A stretch of 56,657 nucleotides of DNA, taken from Bacillota bacterium. GTDB lineage: Bacteria; Bacillota; Clostridia; Peptostreptococcales; Anaerovoracaceae. The translations under genes and the position numbers were made by a program. Location of the stretch: the NCBI GenBank assembly GCA_017416795.1, contig JAFQBD010000020.1, forward strand, positions 1 to 56,657, written 5' to 3'. This document shows positions 6,362 through 14,491 of the stretch, piece by piece (positions within the stretch are counted from its first letter, which is position 1; each line of letters opens with the position of its first letter). The notes under the pieces were generated by a model. It did not search any database, was not told the origin of the DNA, and saw only the letters and a list, made by a program, of their open reading frames with translations.

Positions 6362-6984
6362 TACCTCAGCTCCTCGATCGCATCTTGTAATTTAGCTAAG
6401 AATCGCCCTGCATGAGCACCGTCCATCTGAGTATGATGGAACTGGAATGATATAGGCAAATAGTATCTAAACCCTTTTTTTCTATACTTGCCCCATATAA
6501 TAAATGGATTATTGAAAATACCACTGTTCATCCCTACAGCACCGTCTATTTCCGTATCTATAATAGCAGAGGTCCCTATTACCATACTGGTTTCTGATAA
6601 ATCTCTATCCTGCAATGTTTCAGCAACTTCAGCCGTATATTTCATATAATCATGATTGAAACTATCTAAATCGTCTTTATATAAAATATCGCATGAACTT
6701 ACTTCGTCTGCTTTGTTTTTAACTATAGTATTCACTGCAATGGTTTCGTACTGTATCAACTTATCTCCCACAGGAAGAATATAGAATTCTTTCACCCGTA
6801 CTGCTGCTTTACCGATACAATAATCAAGCAGCATATTGAATTTCATATTTTTCTTTTTTGACATCTTGATAAGATTTGTCACATCCAAAGTCTTAAAAAA
6901 TGTCACCATTGGATTAGGCGCATTCAACCATAGTTCGTAAGCTGAAGCTCTGCTCGTATCTTTTGGATTTATTTCTCTAGTCAT
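6361..6984 (-). CDS. Chloramphenicol-acetyltransferase-like (CatA-fold) O-acetyltransferase
   Basis: 207 residues from the ATG at 6984, which follows GAGGG; an upstream in-frame start would extend into the neighbouring gene. The CAT signature is visible near the C-terminus as FQFHHTQMDGAHAGRF, where the second His of HHxxxDG is the catalytic base that deprotonates the acceptor hydroxyl. Other CAT-like blocks: an N-terminal arginine-containing strand, MKFNMLLDYCIGKA, and SAIIDTEIDGAVGMNSGIFNNPFIIWGKY. Active CATs are trimeric. The family includes many enzymes of unknown acceptor, so chloramphenicol resistance is not established. It sits between a PNPOx-like gene and a conserved hypothetical in one transcript. 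Confidence 0.85.
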   Translation of the reverse strand: MTREINPKDTSRASAYELWLNAPNPMVTFFKTLDVTNLIKMSKKKNMKFNMLLDYCIGKAAVRVKEFYILPVGDKLIQYETIAVNTIVKNKADEVSSCDILYKDDLDSFNHDYMKYTAEVAETLQDRDLSETSMVIGTSAIIDTEIDGAVGMNSGIFNNPFIIWGKYRKKGFRYYLPISFQFHHTQMDGAHAGRFLAKLQDAIEELR

Positions 6985-7007
6985 AATTCCCTCTATAAAC
7001 ACCTCAA

Positions 7008-7406
7008 TTAAAATCTGATTTCTCTTGCAGGTTCTGTAAATGAACAAATCTGAGCTACTGCATTCTTAAGGTAATATACTTCTGTATTACCATCGCCGGG
7101 CTGGTACATAGCCTTAAGATCAGGATAACCATCAAGCATATGTTCCTGCGCTTTGATGTTATCATCAAGCACAGCTTCTGCAGTGATACGGATCCATCTG
7201 CCGTCAGGCGTCATGGCACTTATCTCAACTTTTGGATTAGCTTTCATCTGATTTGCTACATTCTTTACCTTTCCTGTCTGTATGTACAGCTTATCTTCAA
7301 ACAGATCAATAGTCCCGAATGGACGAACTCTCGGCTGATCACCGTCAACAGTGGCTAAGTAATAAACGCCTGCTTCTTTTAAAAATTCATATACTTCTTT
7401 CATCAT
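7008..7406 (-). CDS. Pyridoxamine 5'-phosphate oxidase-fold flavin-binding protein
   Basis: 132 residues, a small split-barrel protein: EVYEFLKEAGVYYLATVDGDQPRVRPFGTI at the start, then KLYIQTGKVKNVANQMKANPKVEISAMTPDGRWIRITAEAV. The RVRPFG arginine and the TGKVKNVA segment are the FMN phosphate-binding features of this group. The product is probably an FMN-dependent reductase or a flavin carrier in the cytosol. The ATG at 7406 follows GGAGG. It is the second such fold in the window (the other is at 1489) but the two are not close paralogues. It follows arsC by 15 bases and may belong to the same transcript. Confidence 0.82.
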   Translation of the reverse strand: MMKEVYEFLKEAGVYYLATVDGDQPRVRPFGTIDLFEDKLYIQTGKVKNVANQMKANPKVEISAMTPDGRWIRITAEAVLDDNIKAQEHMLDGYPDLKAMYQPGDGNTEVYYLKNAVAQICSFTEPAREIRF

Positions 7407-7421
7407 TTTTCCTCCCTGTAA

Positions 7422-7829
7422 TTATAAATCACTTTTCAACCTATTCGCTAAATCCAGTATTTTCTCCTCTATAACCCTGATCGTCTGTTCGAACACTTCA
7501 TCCGGCTCACCTGTCGGGTCATCAAGGCCCCAACCCTCTACAGATGCTCTGGGAATATATGGACAGGTCACATTGCATCCCATTGTTACGACCACGTCCG
7601 GTGTAGGAATATCCTCGATCAGCTTGTTATATTGAGTTTTCTCCATATCTACATCATGAAGCTTCTTCATGATACGAACAGCATCAGGATTGATATGATC
7701 TTTTATTTCCGTTCCTGCAGAATAGCTGTCAAATACATCAGCCGCCAGCTTCTTGCCAAGCGCCTCTGCCATTTGACTGCGACAGGAATTATGCACGCAT
7801 ACAAATGCGACTTTTGGTCTATTGTTCAT
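7422..7829 (-). CDS. arsC: Arsenate reductase, thioredoxin-coupled LMW-phosphatase type
   Basis: 135 residues from the ATG at 7829, preceded by GGGAG. It reduces arsenate to arsenite. The phosphatase-like loop CVHNSCR (C11-x5-R17) carries the nucleophile, and C85 and C89 in MGCNVTCP supply the shuttle disulfide, matching C10/C82/C89 of the Bacillus/Staphylococcus enzymes. The acidic LDDPTGEPDE loop is the expected general-acid segment. No arsR, arsB or acr3 gene is adjacent; instead the gene follows a cysteine-rich DUF2703 protein and a nitrilase. An SLC13/ArsB-superfamily transporter occurs at 30056 but is not linked. Confidence 0.92.
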   Translation of the reverse strand: MNNRPKVAFVCVHNSCRSQMAEALGKKLAADVFDSYSAGTEIKDHINPDAVRIMKKLHDVDMEKTQYNKLIEDIPTPDVVVTMGCNVTCPYIPRASVEGWGLDDPTGEPDEVFEQTIRVIEEKILDLANRLKSDL

Positions 7830-7845
7830 ACACAACTACTCCCTG

Positions 7846-8346
7846 TCAACAACAGCATGACGAACCACAACAACAAGTTTCTTTCTTAGCCTTACCTTCA
7901 AAGAAATTCCTTAGATTGTCCGGCACTTCATAGCACCCACATCCGCAGCTGCAGCTTTCTGCATCAGAAAAAGAGTTCCTCAAAATGGCTTCTGCTAACA
8001 TTGCTTTAGGGGGCACCTCATAGAGATTGCCCTCATATTCAAATACTCTGCAATCCACTTGTGTTCCACTGATCTCACCGCAACATCCGCAATCCGATTC
8101 TTTTACCTCATCACAGATATCCCTACCATTTATACGTATAGTGGGTGAAGATACGAAGCGATGTTGTACTGCAAGCTCTTCATTGTCGATTTTGATTTTG
8201 CTGTATGATACGCTATATCCTGCCAGTTCCAGTGCAGGTGTTAATTCAACGATCACATCTTCCAAAACCTCATCTGTACCAACACATCGATCACATGTGT
8301 CAAGATCGAGATAAAGATACTCTATTTTAACTTCTTTTTTCTTCAT
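7846..8346 (-). CDS. DUF2703-like thioredoxin-fold protein with Cys-rich tail
   Basis: 166 residues, 17 of them cysteine. The N-terminal half has a thioredoxin-like start, with a redox-type CDRC (C18, C21) after a beta strand, and the cis-Pro-like SSPTIRINGRDI later, as in DUF2703 proteins. A central cluster DCGCCG follows. The C-terminal third holds SCSCGCGC and ends in CCCGSSCCC, a metallothionein-like stretch that could bind a soft metal or arsenite. It lies between nitrilase (stop 4 bases upstream of its ATG) and arsC, so a role in arsenic or metal(loid) handling is a reasonable inference. Enzymatic function is unknown. Confidence 0.75.
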   Translation of the reverse strand: MKKKEVKIEYLYLDLDTCDRCVGTDEVLEDVIVELTPALELAGYSVSYSKIKIDNEELAVQHRFVSSPTIRINGRDICDEVKESDCGCCGEISGTQVDCRVFEYEGNLYEVPPKAMLAEAILRNSFSDAESCSCGCGCYEVPDNLRNFFEGKAKKETCCCGSSCCC

Positions 8347-8350
8347 AATA

Positions 8351-9271
8351 CTATTTATCCTCCACCACCAGCTTCAGCACGTCAGGTCTTGCGTAATGTC
8401 CAACCGCATCGTGTTCCATCTTACATGATGCCGGAAGCTGCATATCCAGTTCTGCATAGATTATCGTTTCTTCATCCCATACAGGTTCAGTTACATAATG
8501 TCCGTATGGATCTATGATACAGCTGCCTCCTCTGCACACCATATCAGGCTGAGCTGCAATGGCATCCTGTTCATTGATGTGGTCAGGGTATGATGATTTC
8601 CTTATTATCATATCAGCATTGATGAAATAGCATTTGCCTTCGATAGCTATATGCTGTATAGTTGCCTGCCACTCAGGGTTGTCGTTAGTGTTTGGCGATA
8701 TGTATAAAGTGATGCCCTTTTGGTAAAGTGCTACTCTTGCCAGTGGCATATAGCTTTCCCAGCAAATCAAGCTTCCCATCGGTCCCCAAGGAGTATCGGT
8801 TATAGGGAAAAAGTCTTTATCCGCGTCACCCCACACTACTCTTTCAGTACCCGTAGGCTTCAGCTTACGGTGCACTTTGTATGAACCGTCCGGCTCAAAG
8901 ATAACATTGCTGTTATAGAGTGTGCCGCCAACTGCATCTCTCTCGGAGAAACCTATGCTCACATATGCTCCTGCCTTCTTTGCGGCCTCAGCGAGCTTTG
9001 CGAATTCTTCTCCTCCTGCAACGAGAGAAGCGTCATAATACTTCTTCCAGTCTTCGCGGCCCGGTTCGGTACGCTTACCCATACTGAATCCGAAGTTCAT
9101 GCCGATAGGATATCCCGGTATGAAAAGTTCAGGAAATACGATAAGCTCAGCGCCCTTCGCGGACGCTTCTTCTATAAGCCCCAGCGTCTTTTCCAGACCT
9201 TCGGTCTTGTCGAACATTATCGGCTCTGCCTGAACCAGTGCTATTTTGCATTTATCTTTGATGTCTATCAT
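8351..9271 (-). CDS. Nitrilase (carbon-nitrogen hydrolase)
   Basis: 306 residues, full length for the nitrilase branch. The catalytic triad is visible: Glu48 in FPELFIPGYP, Lys136 in HRKLKPTGTER, and Cys170 in LICWESYMP. The ESYMPLAR and HRKLKPT sequences are typical of true nitrilases (nitrile to carboxylate plus ammonia) rather than amidases. The substrate is unknown; aromatic or aliphatic nitriles or aldoximes are possible. The ATG at 9271 follows AAGGAGG. It is the first gene of a tight operon with the Cys-rich DUF2703 protein and arsC, an unusual partnership. Confidence 0.92.
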   Translation of the reverse strand: MIDIKDKCKIALVQAEPIMFDKTEGLEKTLGLIEEASAKGAELIVFPELFIPGYPIGMNFGFSMGKRTEPGREDWKKYYDASLVAGGEEFAKLAEAAKKAGAYVSIGFSERDAVGGTLYNSNVIFEPDGSYKVHRKLKPTGTERVVWGDADKDFFPITDTPWGPMGSLICWESYMPLARVALYQKGITLYISPNTNDNPEWQATIQHIAIEGKCYFINADMIIRKSSYPDHINEQDAIAAQPDMVCRGGSCIIDPYGHYVTEPVWDEETIIYAELDMQLPASCKMEHDAVGHYARPDVLKLVVEDK

Positions 9272-9305
9272 TGCTTTGCCTCCTTATATCATATAAGTAA
9301 TTATA

Positions 9306-9704
9306 TCAGTATTTCTTCTTCAGTACCATGTATGCTCCCCAATAAAGTATAAGCATGAAACAAACTGTGAAGGCAGCTGCCGTCGACAGCATATCCTGAC
9401 CGATTATCTTAAGCACGATCACCGCTGCTGCCATGGCGAGTATAAATATATATCCTGCCCATGCCCATGCCTTGTTTCTGATGAAGTGATTTCGCTCATC
9501 GTTCACTTCGATCTCCATCTTCTCGCGGTAAACTTCGTTCTTATTGAACCTGTGCTGTCTCAGAAGCTGCAGCAAACCAACTACTGCCAGCGCGAATCCC
9601 ATACCGTTCCAGAATTCATCCACCTTCCCTGCGAATGACAACGCTATCAATACCACTCCTATAATCACATAAATTATACTTATTATCCTCTTTTTATCGT
9701 TCAT
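9306..9704 (-). CDS. Small membrane protein paired with an XRE regulator
   Basis: 132 residues from the ATG at 9704 (GGGG ribosome site 8 bases upstream; an earlier in-frame start lies inside the regulator gene). Four hydrophobic segments: RIISIIYVIIGVVLIALSF, MGFALAVVGLLQLL, WAWAGYIFILAMAAAVIVL and TAAAFTVCFMLILYWGAYMVL, with a basic/acidic loop (MEIEVNDERNHFIRNKA) between the pairs. The EVNDERN loop resembles DUF2178-type proteins that commonly follow a 65-residue XRE regulator in Firmicutes. Function is unknown; the pair resembles a regulated membrane stress or immunity module. Confidence 0.7.
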   Translation of the reverse strand: MNDKKRIISIIYVIIGVVLIALSFAGKVDEFWNGMGFALAVVGLLQLLRQHRFNKNEVYREKMEIEVNDERNHFIRNKAWAWAGYIFILAMAAAVIVLKIIGQDMLSTAAAFTVCFMLILYWGAYMVLKKKY

Positions 9705-9717
9705 ATCATCAACCCCC

Positions 9718-9915
9718 TTATTCTTCTTCGAAAACAAACACTTCTTCGATCGTCATGTCGAAGTATTTCGCGATCTTATATGCCAGCATTATAGATGGAT
9801 TATAACGTCCATTCTCCAGAGAGCTGATAGTCTGTCTGGATACACCCATCTCCTTGGCAAAATCCTCCTGACGTATACCCCGCTCTTTTCTTATTTCTTC
9901 TATCCTGTTTTTCAA
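9718..9915 (-). CDS. Small XRE-family HTH transcriptional regulator
   Basis: 65 residues, essentially only a helix-turn-helix domain: IEEIRKERGIRQEDFAKEMGVSRQTISSLENGRYNPSIMLAYKIAKYFDMTIEEVF, the full five-helix Cro/C1 fold. Such minimal proteins act as dimeric repressors. The ATG at 9915 follows AAGGAG. Directly upstream lies the inverted repeat GTAAAG-N4-CTTTAC, placed downstream of a consensus promoter, an arrangement fit for autorepression. The membrane-protein gene begins 14 bases after its stop and is likely cotranscribed. Confidence 0.9.
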   Translation of the reverse strand: MKNRIEEIRKERGIRQEDFAKEMGVSRQTISSLENGRYNPSIMLAYKIAKYFDMTIEEVFVFEEE

Positions 9916-9930
9916 AATGTTTCTCCTTAT

Positions 9931-9990
9931 GTAAAGTTTACTTTACCTCATCTGTAAGCTGATTATAATAAAAAGCCAGCCTGATGTCAA
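9931..9990 (-). promoter_or_regulatory. Consensus promoter plus operator of the XRE gene
   Basis: Minus-strand TTGACA (9985-9990) and TATAAT (9962-9967) are exactly consensus with a 17-base spacer. Downstream, GTAAAG (9931-9936) and CTTTAC (9941-9946) form an inverted repeat with a 4-base centre between the start point and the ribosome site. The promoter is superimposed on the terminator of the upstream gene, the -35 lying in the terminator loop. Confidence 0.8.
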
Positions 9991-9999
9991 GCTAGCTTT
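9968..9999 (-). terminator. Terminator of the TetM-like/RNase fusion gene
   Basis: Stem AAAGCCAGC (9972-9980) with GCTAGCTTT (9991-9999) with one mismatch, followed on the minus strand by TTTTATTAT. It lies 20 bases after the stop at 10019 and shares bases with the XRE promoter. Confidence 0.65.
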
Positions 10000-10018
10000 A
10001 CAAATAAAATGTTTTTTC

Positions 10019-12667
10019 TTAAATCTCCGGTATTTCTATACCTCGCCTGTTCTCCAGTTTATTCCTGCGGTTCAGTTCCTCGATCATGCGGCTTATCTCC
10101 AGATCTGCCTGTTCCACTTCAAGTCTGAACTCGTCGGCTGACACCTTGAATGCTCCGCTGCCTACGATTATCATCTGTTCCAGTCTGTCTGATGTAGCAA
10201 CTCTTACAAGATAATCCTTGGCTTTCTCATGAGCTGTTTTCTCGATATACATATCTGCCGTCTCGGCTTCAGCCGTATAGACCACATCAACGTTTTCATG
10301 TTTCTCGAAATGGCGCTCACCGCCTTTGACACGATATGCGTCGAACACCACGATCACTCGGCATTTCTTATATCCCTGATAATTAGCCAGTATCTCGATA
10401 AGAGTTTCCCTCGCTCCGTCTATGCTGACCTTAGCCAATTCTTTAAGCTGATCCCAAGCAAAGATGATGTTGTATCCGTCTACCAACAGGAATTCTTCCT
10501 TGACTTCTGTCGGCATTATCTTCACTTTTTCACGTTCGGACAAGATCTCACGCTTCGGTATATGCCTGCGTTCTTTAGGCTTGCCGTAAGTCATCTCGAA
10601 AATCCTGTCAAGCTCCGCATCTTCTTCCTTTGTTCCTCTATATGAGGCATGGACTCCGCCGAAGATTTCTGCACCGCCTTCGCGGTGGTCAAAGTTCCCG
10701 CCATCGCCCTCTCCCGGCATCCTGCTCACTACATGCATCATCTCATCAGCTTCATCCCACTTGACAGTATGGCCCGCGCCGTGAGAACAGAACACCGAAT
10801 CAGGAGTGTTTTCCAGGTCTGCTTCAGGATCGTAATCATACTCAGTTATGACTCTATCCTGATCGTGGCACGGCTCATATCCTGCAAGCGCACAAGTCAA
10901 TATGCCGTGACCTTTCGTATACGATACCACCTCGAGGGCATAGTCCTTCATCTCCGATACAGGGGCCTTCCCGGACAGCATCATCATGTCTCCCAGCGGC
11001 TGCGGATCATCGAAACTGCCGCTCATCTTCTGTATATCTGACATGGCACGGCCGACACAGTCGGACGGGATCTCAAGCCTGAATTCATACCATGGTTCCA
11101 GCAGTACGGACTCGGTTTTCATGAGACCTTGACGGATAGCTCTGTAAGTAGCCTGTCTGAAGTCACCCGGAACTGTATGTTTCAAATGTGATTTGCCTGC
11201 CAATATCGTCAGCTTCATATCAGTTATCGGAGAGCCTGTAAGCACACCGATATGCTCTTTCTCCGTAAAATGAGTATGGATAAGTTTCTGCCAATGGAGA
11301 GGCAGTTCATCTCCGTTGCATACGCTGTCATAAGTAAGTCCGCTTCCCGGCTCACCCGGTTCAAGCAGGATATGTACTTCGGCAAAATGTCTGAGAGGTT
11401 CGAAATGTCCTCTCCCTATCACTGCACTCTTGATAGTCTCTTTATATGTTATATTTCCCTGACCGAATTCGATATCCATGTCGAATCGATCAAAGATCAC
11501 ATTTTTCAATATTTCTGTCTGCACTTCACCCATAAGCTGCATCTGGATCTCCTGCAGCTGTTCGTTCCAGATCACGCGAAGCTGCGGATCTTCTTCCTCC
11601 AGCTGTTTGAGTCTTATAAGTGCAGTATGAGTATCTACATTAGGAGGCAGTATCACTTGATATGTGAGTACCGATTCTAATGTCGGCGTCAATGCATCAG
11701 CTTCTATTCCCAGGCCTTGTCCTGCATAAGTATCTTTTAGTCCCGTAACTGCGATCACATCTCCTGCGACAGCACTATCTACAGCAGAAAACTTAGTTCC
11801 GGAATACATTCTTATCTGTTCGACTTTTTCCGTCATTTCTTTATCCGAACTATTGCTGCCGGTCACTATTTCTTCCTTAGTTTTGAGCGTTCCTCCGGTC
11901 ACCTTCATATGCGTCAATCTGCTGCCTTTATCATCACGGGTTATCTTATATACTCGTGCACCGAACGCGTCTCCGTAAGAAGTCCCGCAAGTGAATTCGT
12001 CAAGCCCGTCAAGCAGACTGTCTATACCCTCCATCTTAAGAGCGGAACCGAAGAAACAAGGAAAGAGCGCCCTTTGCATTATAGCTCCGCGCAGGTTGTC
12101 TGAAGAAAGCTGTCCCGACTCAAGGAATTCATCAAGCAAAGTTTCGTCACACATGGCGGCAGTTTCCATCCATTCATCTGCACTTGACCTTGAATCATCC
12201 GAAAAATCCACAAGCCTCTGGTCAAGTCTTCTTCTCAGCTCTTCGAGGATATCTTCACGCACTGCTCCATCAAGATCCATCTTATTTATAAAAATAAACA
12301 CAGGTACATCATACTTGGCAAGAAGTTTCCATAAAGTAGATGTATGACCTTGCACTCCGTCTTTACCACTGATGACAAGCACCGCATAGTCAAGCACCTG
12401 AAGTGTACGCTCCATCTCAGCAGAGAAATCCACATGACCCGGAGTGTCCAGCAGCATGAACTGTGTATTTTTATATGACAACAAAGCCTGCTTGGAGAAG
12501 ATAGTAATTCCCCTGGCACGCTCCTGTGCATCAGTGTCAAGGAAGGCGTTGCCATGATCCACACGACCCAGCTGTCTGATGGCGCCGGTCTTATACAGCA
12601 GACCTTCCGATAAAGTTGTCTTCCCGGCATCTACATGTGCCAGGATACCTATAGTGATTTTCTTCAT
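10019..12667 (-). CDS. TetM/EF-G-like ribosomal-protection GTPase fused to a YacP/Rae1-like NYN RNase
   Basis: 882 residues, about 240 longer than TetM (about 640). Residues 1-700 follow the TetM/TetO order: P-loop AHVDAGKTT (10-18), DTPGHVDF (G3), NKMD (128-131, G4), EF-G domains II-V, and a domain IV-like block with HTVPGDFRQ that keeps the proline of the TetM tip loop (STPADFR). From residue about 724 a NYN domain follows: LLVDGYN (D730), VVFDA (D776), ETAD (E802, D805) and VATSD (D827), strongly resembling Bacillus YacP/Rae1, an RNase acting in the ribosomal A site. The fusion would bring GTPase and nuclease to the same site. Whether it protects against tetracycline is unknown. No attenuator peptide was seen. 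Confidence 0.9.
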   Translation of the reverse strand: MKKITIGILAHVDAGKTTLSEGLLYKTGAIRQLGRVDHGNAFLDTDAQERARGITIFSKQALLSYKNTQFMLLDTPGHVDFSAEMERTLQVLDYAVLVISGKDGVQGHTSTLWKLLAKYDVPVFIFINKMDLDGAVREDILEELRRRLDQRLVDFSDDSRSSADEWMETAAMCDETLLDEFLESGQLSSDNLRGAIMQRALFPCFFGSALKMEGIDSLLDGLDEFTCGTSYGDAFGARVYKITRDDKGSRLTHMKVTGGTLKTKEEIVTGSNSSDKEMTEKVEQIRMYSGTKFSAVDSAVAGDVIAVTGLKDTYAGQGLGIEADALTPTLESVLTYQVILPPNVDTHTALIRLKQLEEEDPQLRVIWNEQLQEIQMQLMGEVQTEILKNVIFDRFDMDIEFGQGNITYKETIKSAVIGRGHFEPLRHFAEVHILLEPGEPGSGLTYDSVCNGDELPLHWQKLIHTHFTEKEHIGVLTGSPITDMKLTILAGKSHLKHTVPGDFRQATYRAIRQGLMKTESVLLEPWYEFRLEIPSDCVGRAMSDIQKMSGSFDDPQPLGDMMMLSGKAPVSEMKDYALEVVSYTKGHGILTCALAGYEPCHDQDRVITEYDYDPEADLENTPDSVFCSHGAGHTVKWDEADEMMHVVSRMPGEGDGGNFDHREGGAEIFGGVHASYRGTKEEDAELDRIFEMTYGKPKERRHIPKREILSEREKVKIMPTEVKEEFLLVDGYNIIFAWDQLKELAKVSIDGARETLIEILANYQGYKKCRVIVVFDAYRVKGGERHFEKHENVDVVYTAEAETADMYIEKTAHEKAKDYLVRVATSDRLEQMIIVGSGAFKVSADEFRLEVEQADLEISRMIEELNRRNKLENRRGIEIPEI

Positions 12668-12794
12668 ATATCATCCTTCAAAAAACTTCTCTCTCATCAG
12701 TCACCATTATACCATAAAGGCATTTACTTTTTTAAAATTTAGCTTACAATATAATGGTATAGTTTTACTTTTATTATCATAGAGGAGTAAAGAC

Positions 12795-13859
12795 ATGACT
12801 TACACAACTAAAGAAGCCCGCGAACTTCTGGGTAAATTACCAAAAACTGATCTGGGATTCTTCCCTACTCCGTTATATAAACTTGACAAGCTGTCAGCAG
12901 AGCTCGGTATCGAACTCTACATCAAACGTGATGATTTCACAGGTTCGAATCTGTTCGGTGGCAACAAGACAAGAAAACTTGAATATCTCATCGGCAAAGC
13001 TAAGGCTGAAGGATGCGACCACGTATTCACTTATGGTGCAGTCCAGTCCAACCATGCTATGCAGACTGTATGGGCTGCCGCTAAAAACGGCATCAAACCC
13101 GTGATATATCTTGCAGCCATCGTTCCTATCGATGAAAATGACATCAAGGCCAACCTGCTGCTTGATCGAATCTACGATGCAGAGATACATTACATCGAGC
13201 CTCTTGAAGGAGAAAGCTTCATGGATACAGAAGAGCGCTCTTTCAAAATGGGCGAAGAACATATCAAGCGCCTTGAGGCTGAAGGTCATAAATGCATGAA
13301 CATCCCTGTAGGCGGTGCTGATGAGACAGGTTCTCTCGGATATATCGGCGGTATCACAGAGCTTTATGAACAGGCAGATGCCCTCGGCGTAGAATTCGAC
13401 TATCTCTATCATGCTACAGGTTCCGGCGGAACAATGGCAGGTATGATGGCGGGAAGAAATCTGCTTGGCCGCAGCACAGTTATCCGCTCCATAAGCGCTA
13501 TGGAAATAGGCAGATCATATGCAAAGCACAGTGCATCTTTATCTAATGGTGCTCTTGCTCTCATGGGCATAGGCTCTCCTGATGAACCTCTTGTTAAGGC
13601 AGAAGACTTCGCACCGGATGATAATTATTATGCTCCGGGATATGAGATCCCTAACGAAGCTACTACTAAGGCGATCAAGCTCCTTGCCAAGACTGAAGGC
13701 ATCCTGGTGGATCCTGTATATTCAGGCAAAGCATTCTCTGCCCTTCTCGACCATGTCAAAACAGGCAAGATCGAGCAAGGAAGCAAGGTGGTTTTCGTCC
13801 ATACAGGCGGCGCCACAGTATTCTTCGCGGAAAAAGAGATCCTCGGTGATGTATTTTAG
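12795..13859 (+). CDS. dcyD: D-cysteine desulfhydrase / ACC-deaminase-family PLP enzyme
   Basis: 354 residues of the fold-type II PLP family, closest by eye to D-cysteine desulfhydrases, which convert D-cysteine to pyruvate, sulfide and ammonia. The PLP lysine is K58 in FGGNKTRKLEYL; a substrate-binding QSNHAMQT follows, and the phosphate-cradling glycine loop ATGSGGTMAGMMAG is intact. The C-terminal LVDPVYSGKAF and VVFVHTGG match the family. Start at 12795 follows GAGGAG. It is the first plus-strand gene, divergent from the GTPase-RNase gene, and is followed after 17 bases by mntP. Activity on other D-amino acids or beta-chloroalanine is possible. Confidence 0.88.
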   Translation: MTYTTKEARELLGKLPKTDLGFFPTPLYKLDKLSAELGIELYIKRDDFTGSNLFGGNKTRKLEYLIGKAKAEGCDHVFTYGAVQSNHAMQTVWAAAKNGIKPVIYLAAIVPIDENDIKANLLLDRIYDAEIHYIEPLEGESFMDTEERSFKMGEEHIKRLEAEGHKCMNIPVGGADETGSLGYIGGITELYEQADALGVEFDYLYHATGSGGTMAGMMAGRNLLGRSTVIRSISAMEIGRSYAKHSASLSNGALALMGIGSPDEPLVKAEDFAPDDNYYAPGYEIPNEATTKAIKLLAKTEGILVDPVYSGKAFSALLDHVKTGKIEQGSKVVFVHTGGATVFFAEKEILGDVF

Positions 13860-13876
13860 AAAGAGAGACTAGCTAA

Positions 13877-14437
13877 ATGAGCTTATTAGAATTATTCATA
13901 CTTGCCGTAGGATTATCCATGGATGCATTTGCCGTATCCATATGCAAAGGGCTTTCTCTCTGCAGGATAACACCTAAGCATATGTGTATTGCCGGTGCGT
14001 GGTTCGGCGGATTTCAGGCACTGATGCCGCTCATAGGATATTTCCTCGGAAGTGTTTTTTCTGAAATAATAACAAAATACGACCACTGGGTCGCATTCAT
14101 ACTTCTCGCCTTCATCGGCGGCAATATGATAAAGGAATCTCTAGAGAAAGAGGCCGATTCCTGTGATGCTTCCATGACCATGAGATCCATGTTCCTGCTT
14201 GCTATAGCTACGAGCATAGATGCTCTGGCAGTAGGTGTGACATTCGCATTCCTCAACGTAAGCATCGTCCCTGCCGTATGTTTCATAGGTATAGTGACAT
14301 TCGTGTTCTCAGCCCTCGGTGTGAAGATCGGCAGCATCTTCGGTACTAAATACAAATCAAAGGCCGAGCTTTTCGGAGGCATAGTGCTGATACTTATAGG
14401 TCTGAAAATATTCTTAGAAGGGTTCGGTATCATATAG
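13877..14437 (+). CDS. mntP: Manganese efflux pump MntP
   Basis: 186 residues, six predicted membrane helices built as two inverted three-helix repeats, the normal MntP size. The conserved acidic motifs are present: [13 protein letters not shown] (D16) in helix 1 and [12 protein letters not shown] in helix 4. MntP exports Mn(II) from the cytosol. It sits 17 bases after dcyD and shares the terminator at 14456-14484. No yybP-ykoY manganese riboswitch is seen before it, so its expression may simply follow dcyD. Confidence 0.93.
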   Translation: MSLLELFILAVGLSMDAFAVSICKGLSLCRITPKHMCIAGAWFGGFQALMPLIGYFLGSVFSEIITKYDHWVAFILLAFIGGNMIKESLEKEADSCDASMTMRSMFLLAIATSIDALAVGVTFAFLNVSIVPAVCFIGIVTFVFSALGVKIGSIFGTKYKSKAELFGGIVLILIGLKIFLEGFGII

Positions 14438-14455
14438 TAAGCTACAATCAAAAAA

Positions 14456-14484
14456 TGCGGTGTGTTTTTAACTAACACACCGCA
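14456..14484. terminator. Bidirectional terminator between mntP and the Nudix gene
   Basis: Perfect 11-bp stem TGCGGTGTGTT (14456-14466) with AACACACCGCA (14474-14484). Plus strand continues ATTTTATTTAT; minus strand continues TTTTTTG. It serves both convergent transcripts. Confidence 0.85.
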
Positions 14485-14491
14485 ATTTTAT

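Noticed and set aside
10019..12667. Acquired mobile tetracycline resistance gene (tetM/tetO type)
   Set aside because: The protein is distant from TetM in sequence, carries a C-terminal RNase domain, and is flanked by ordinary chromosomal genes with no transposon, leader peptide or base-composition change.
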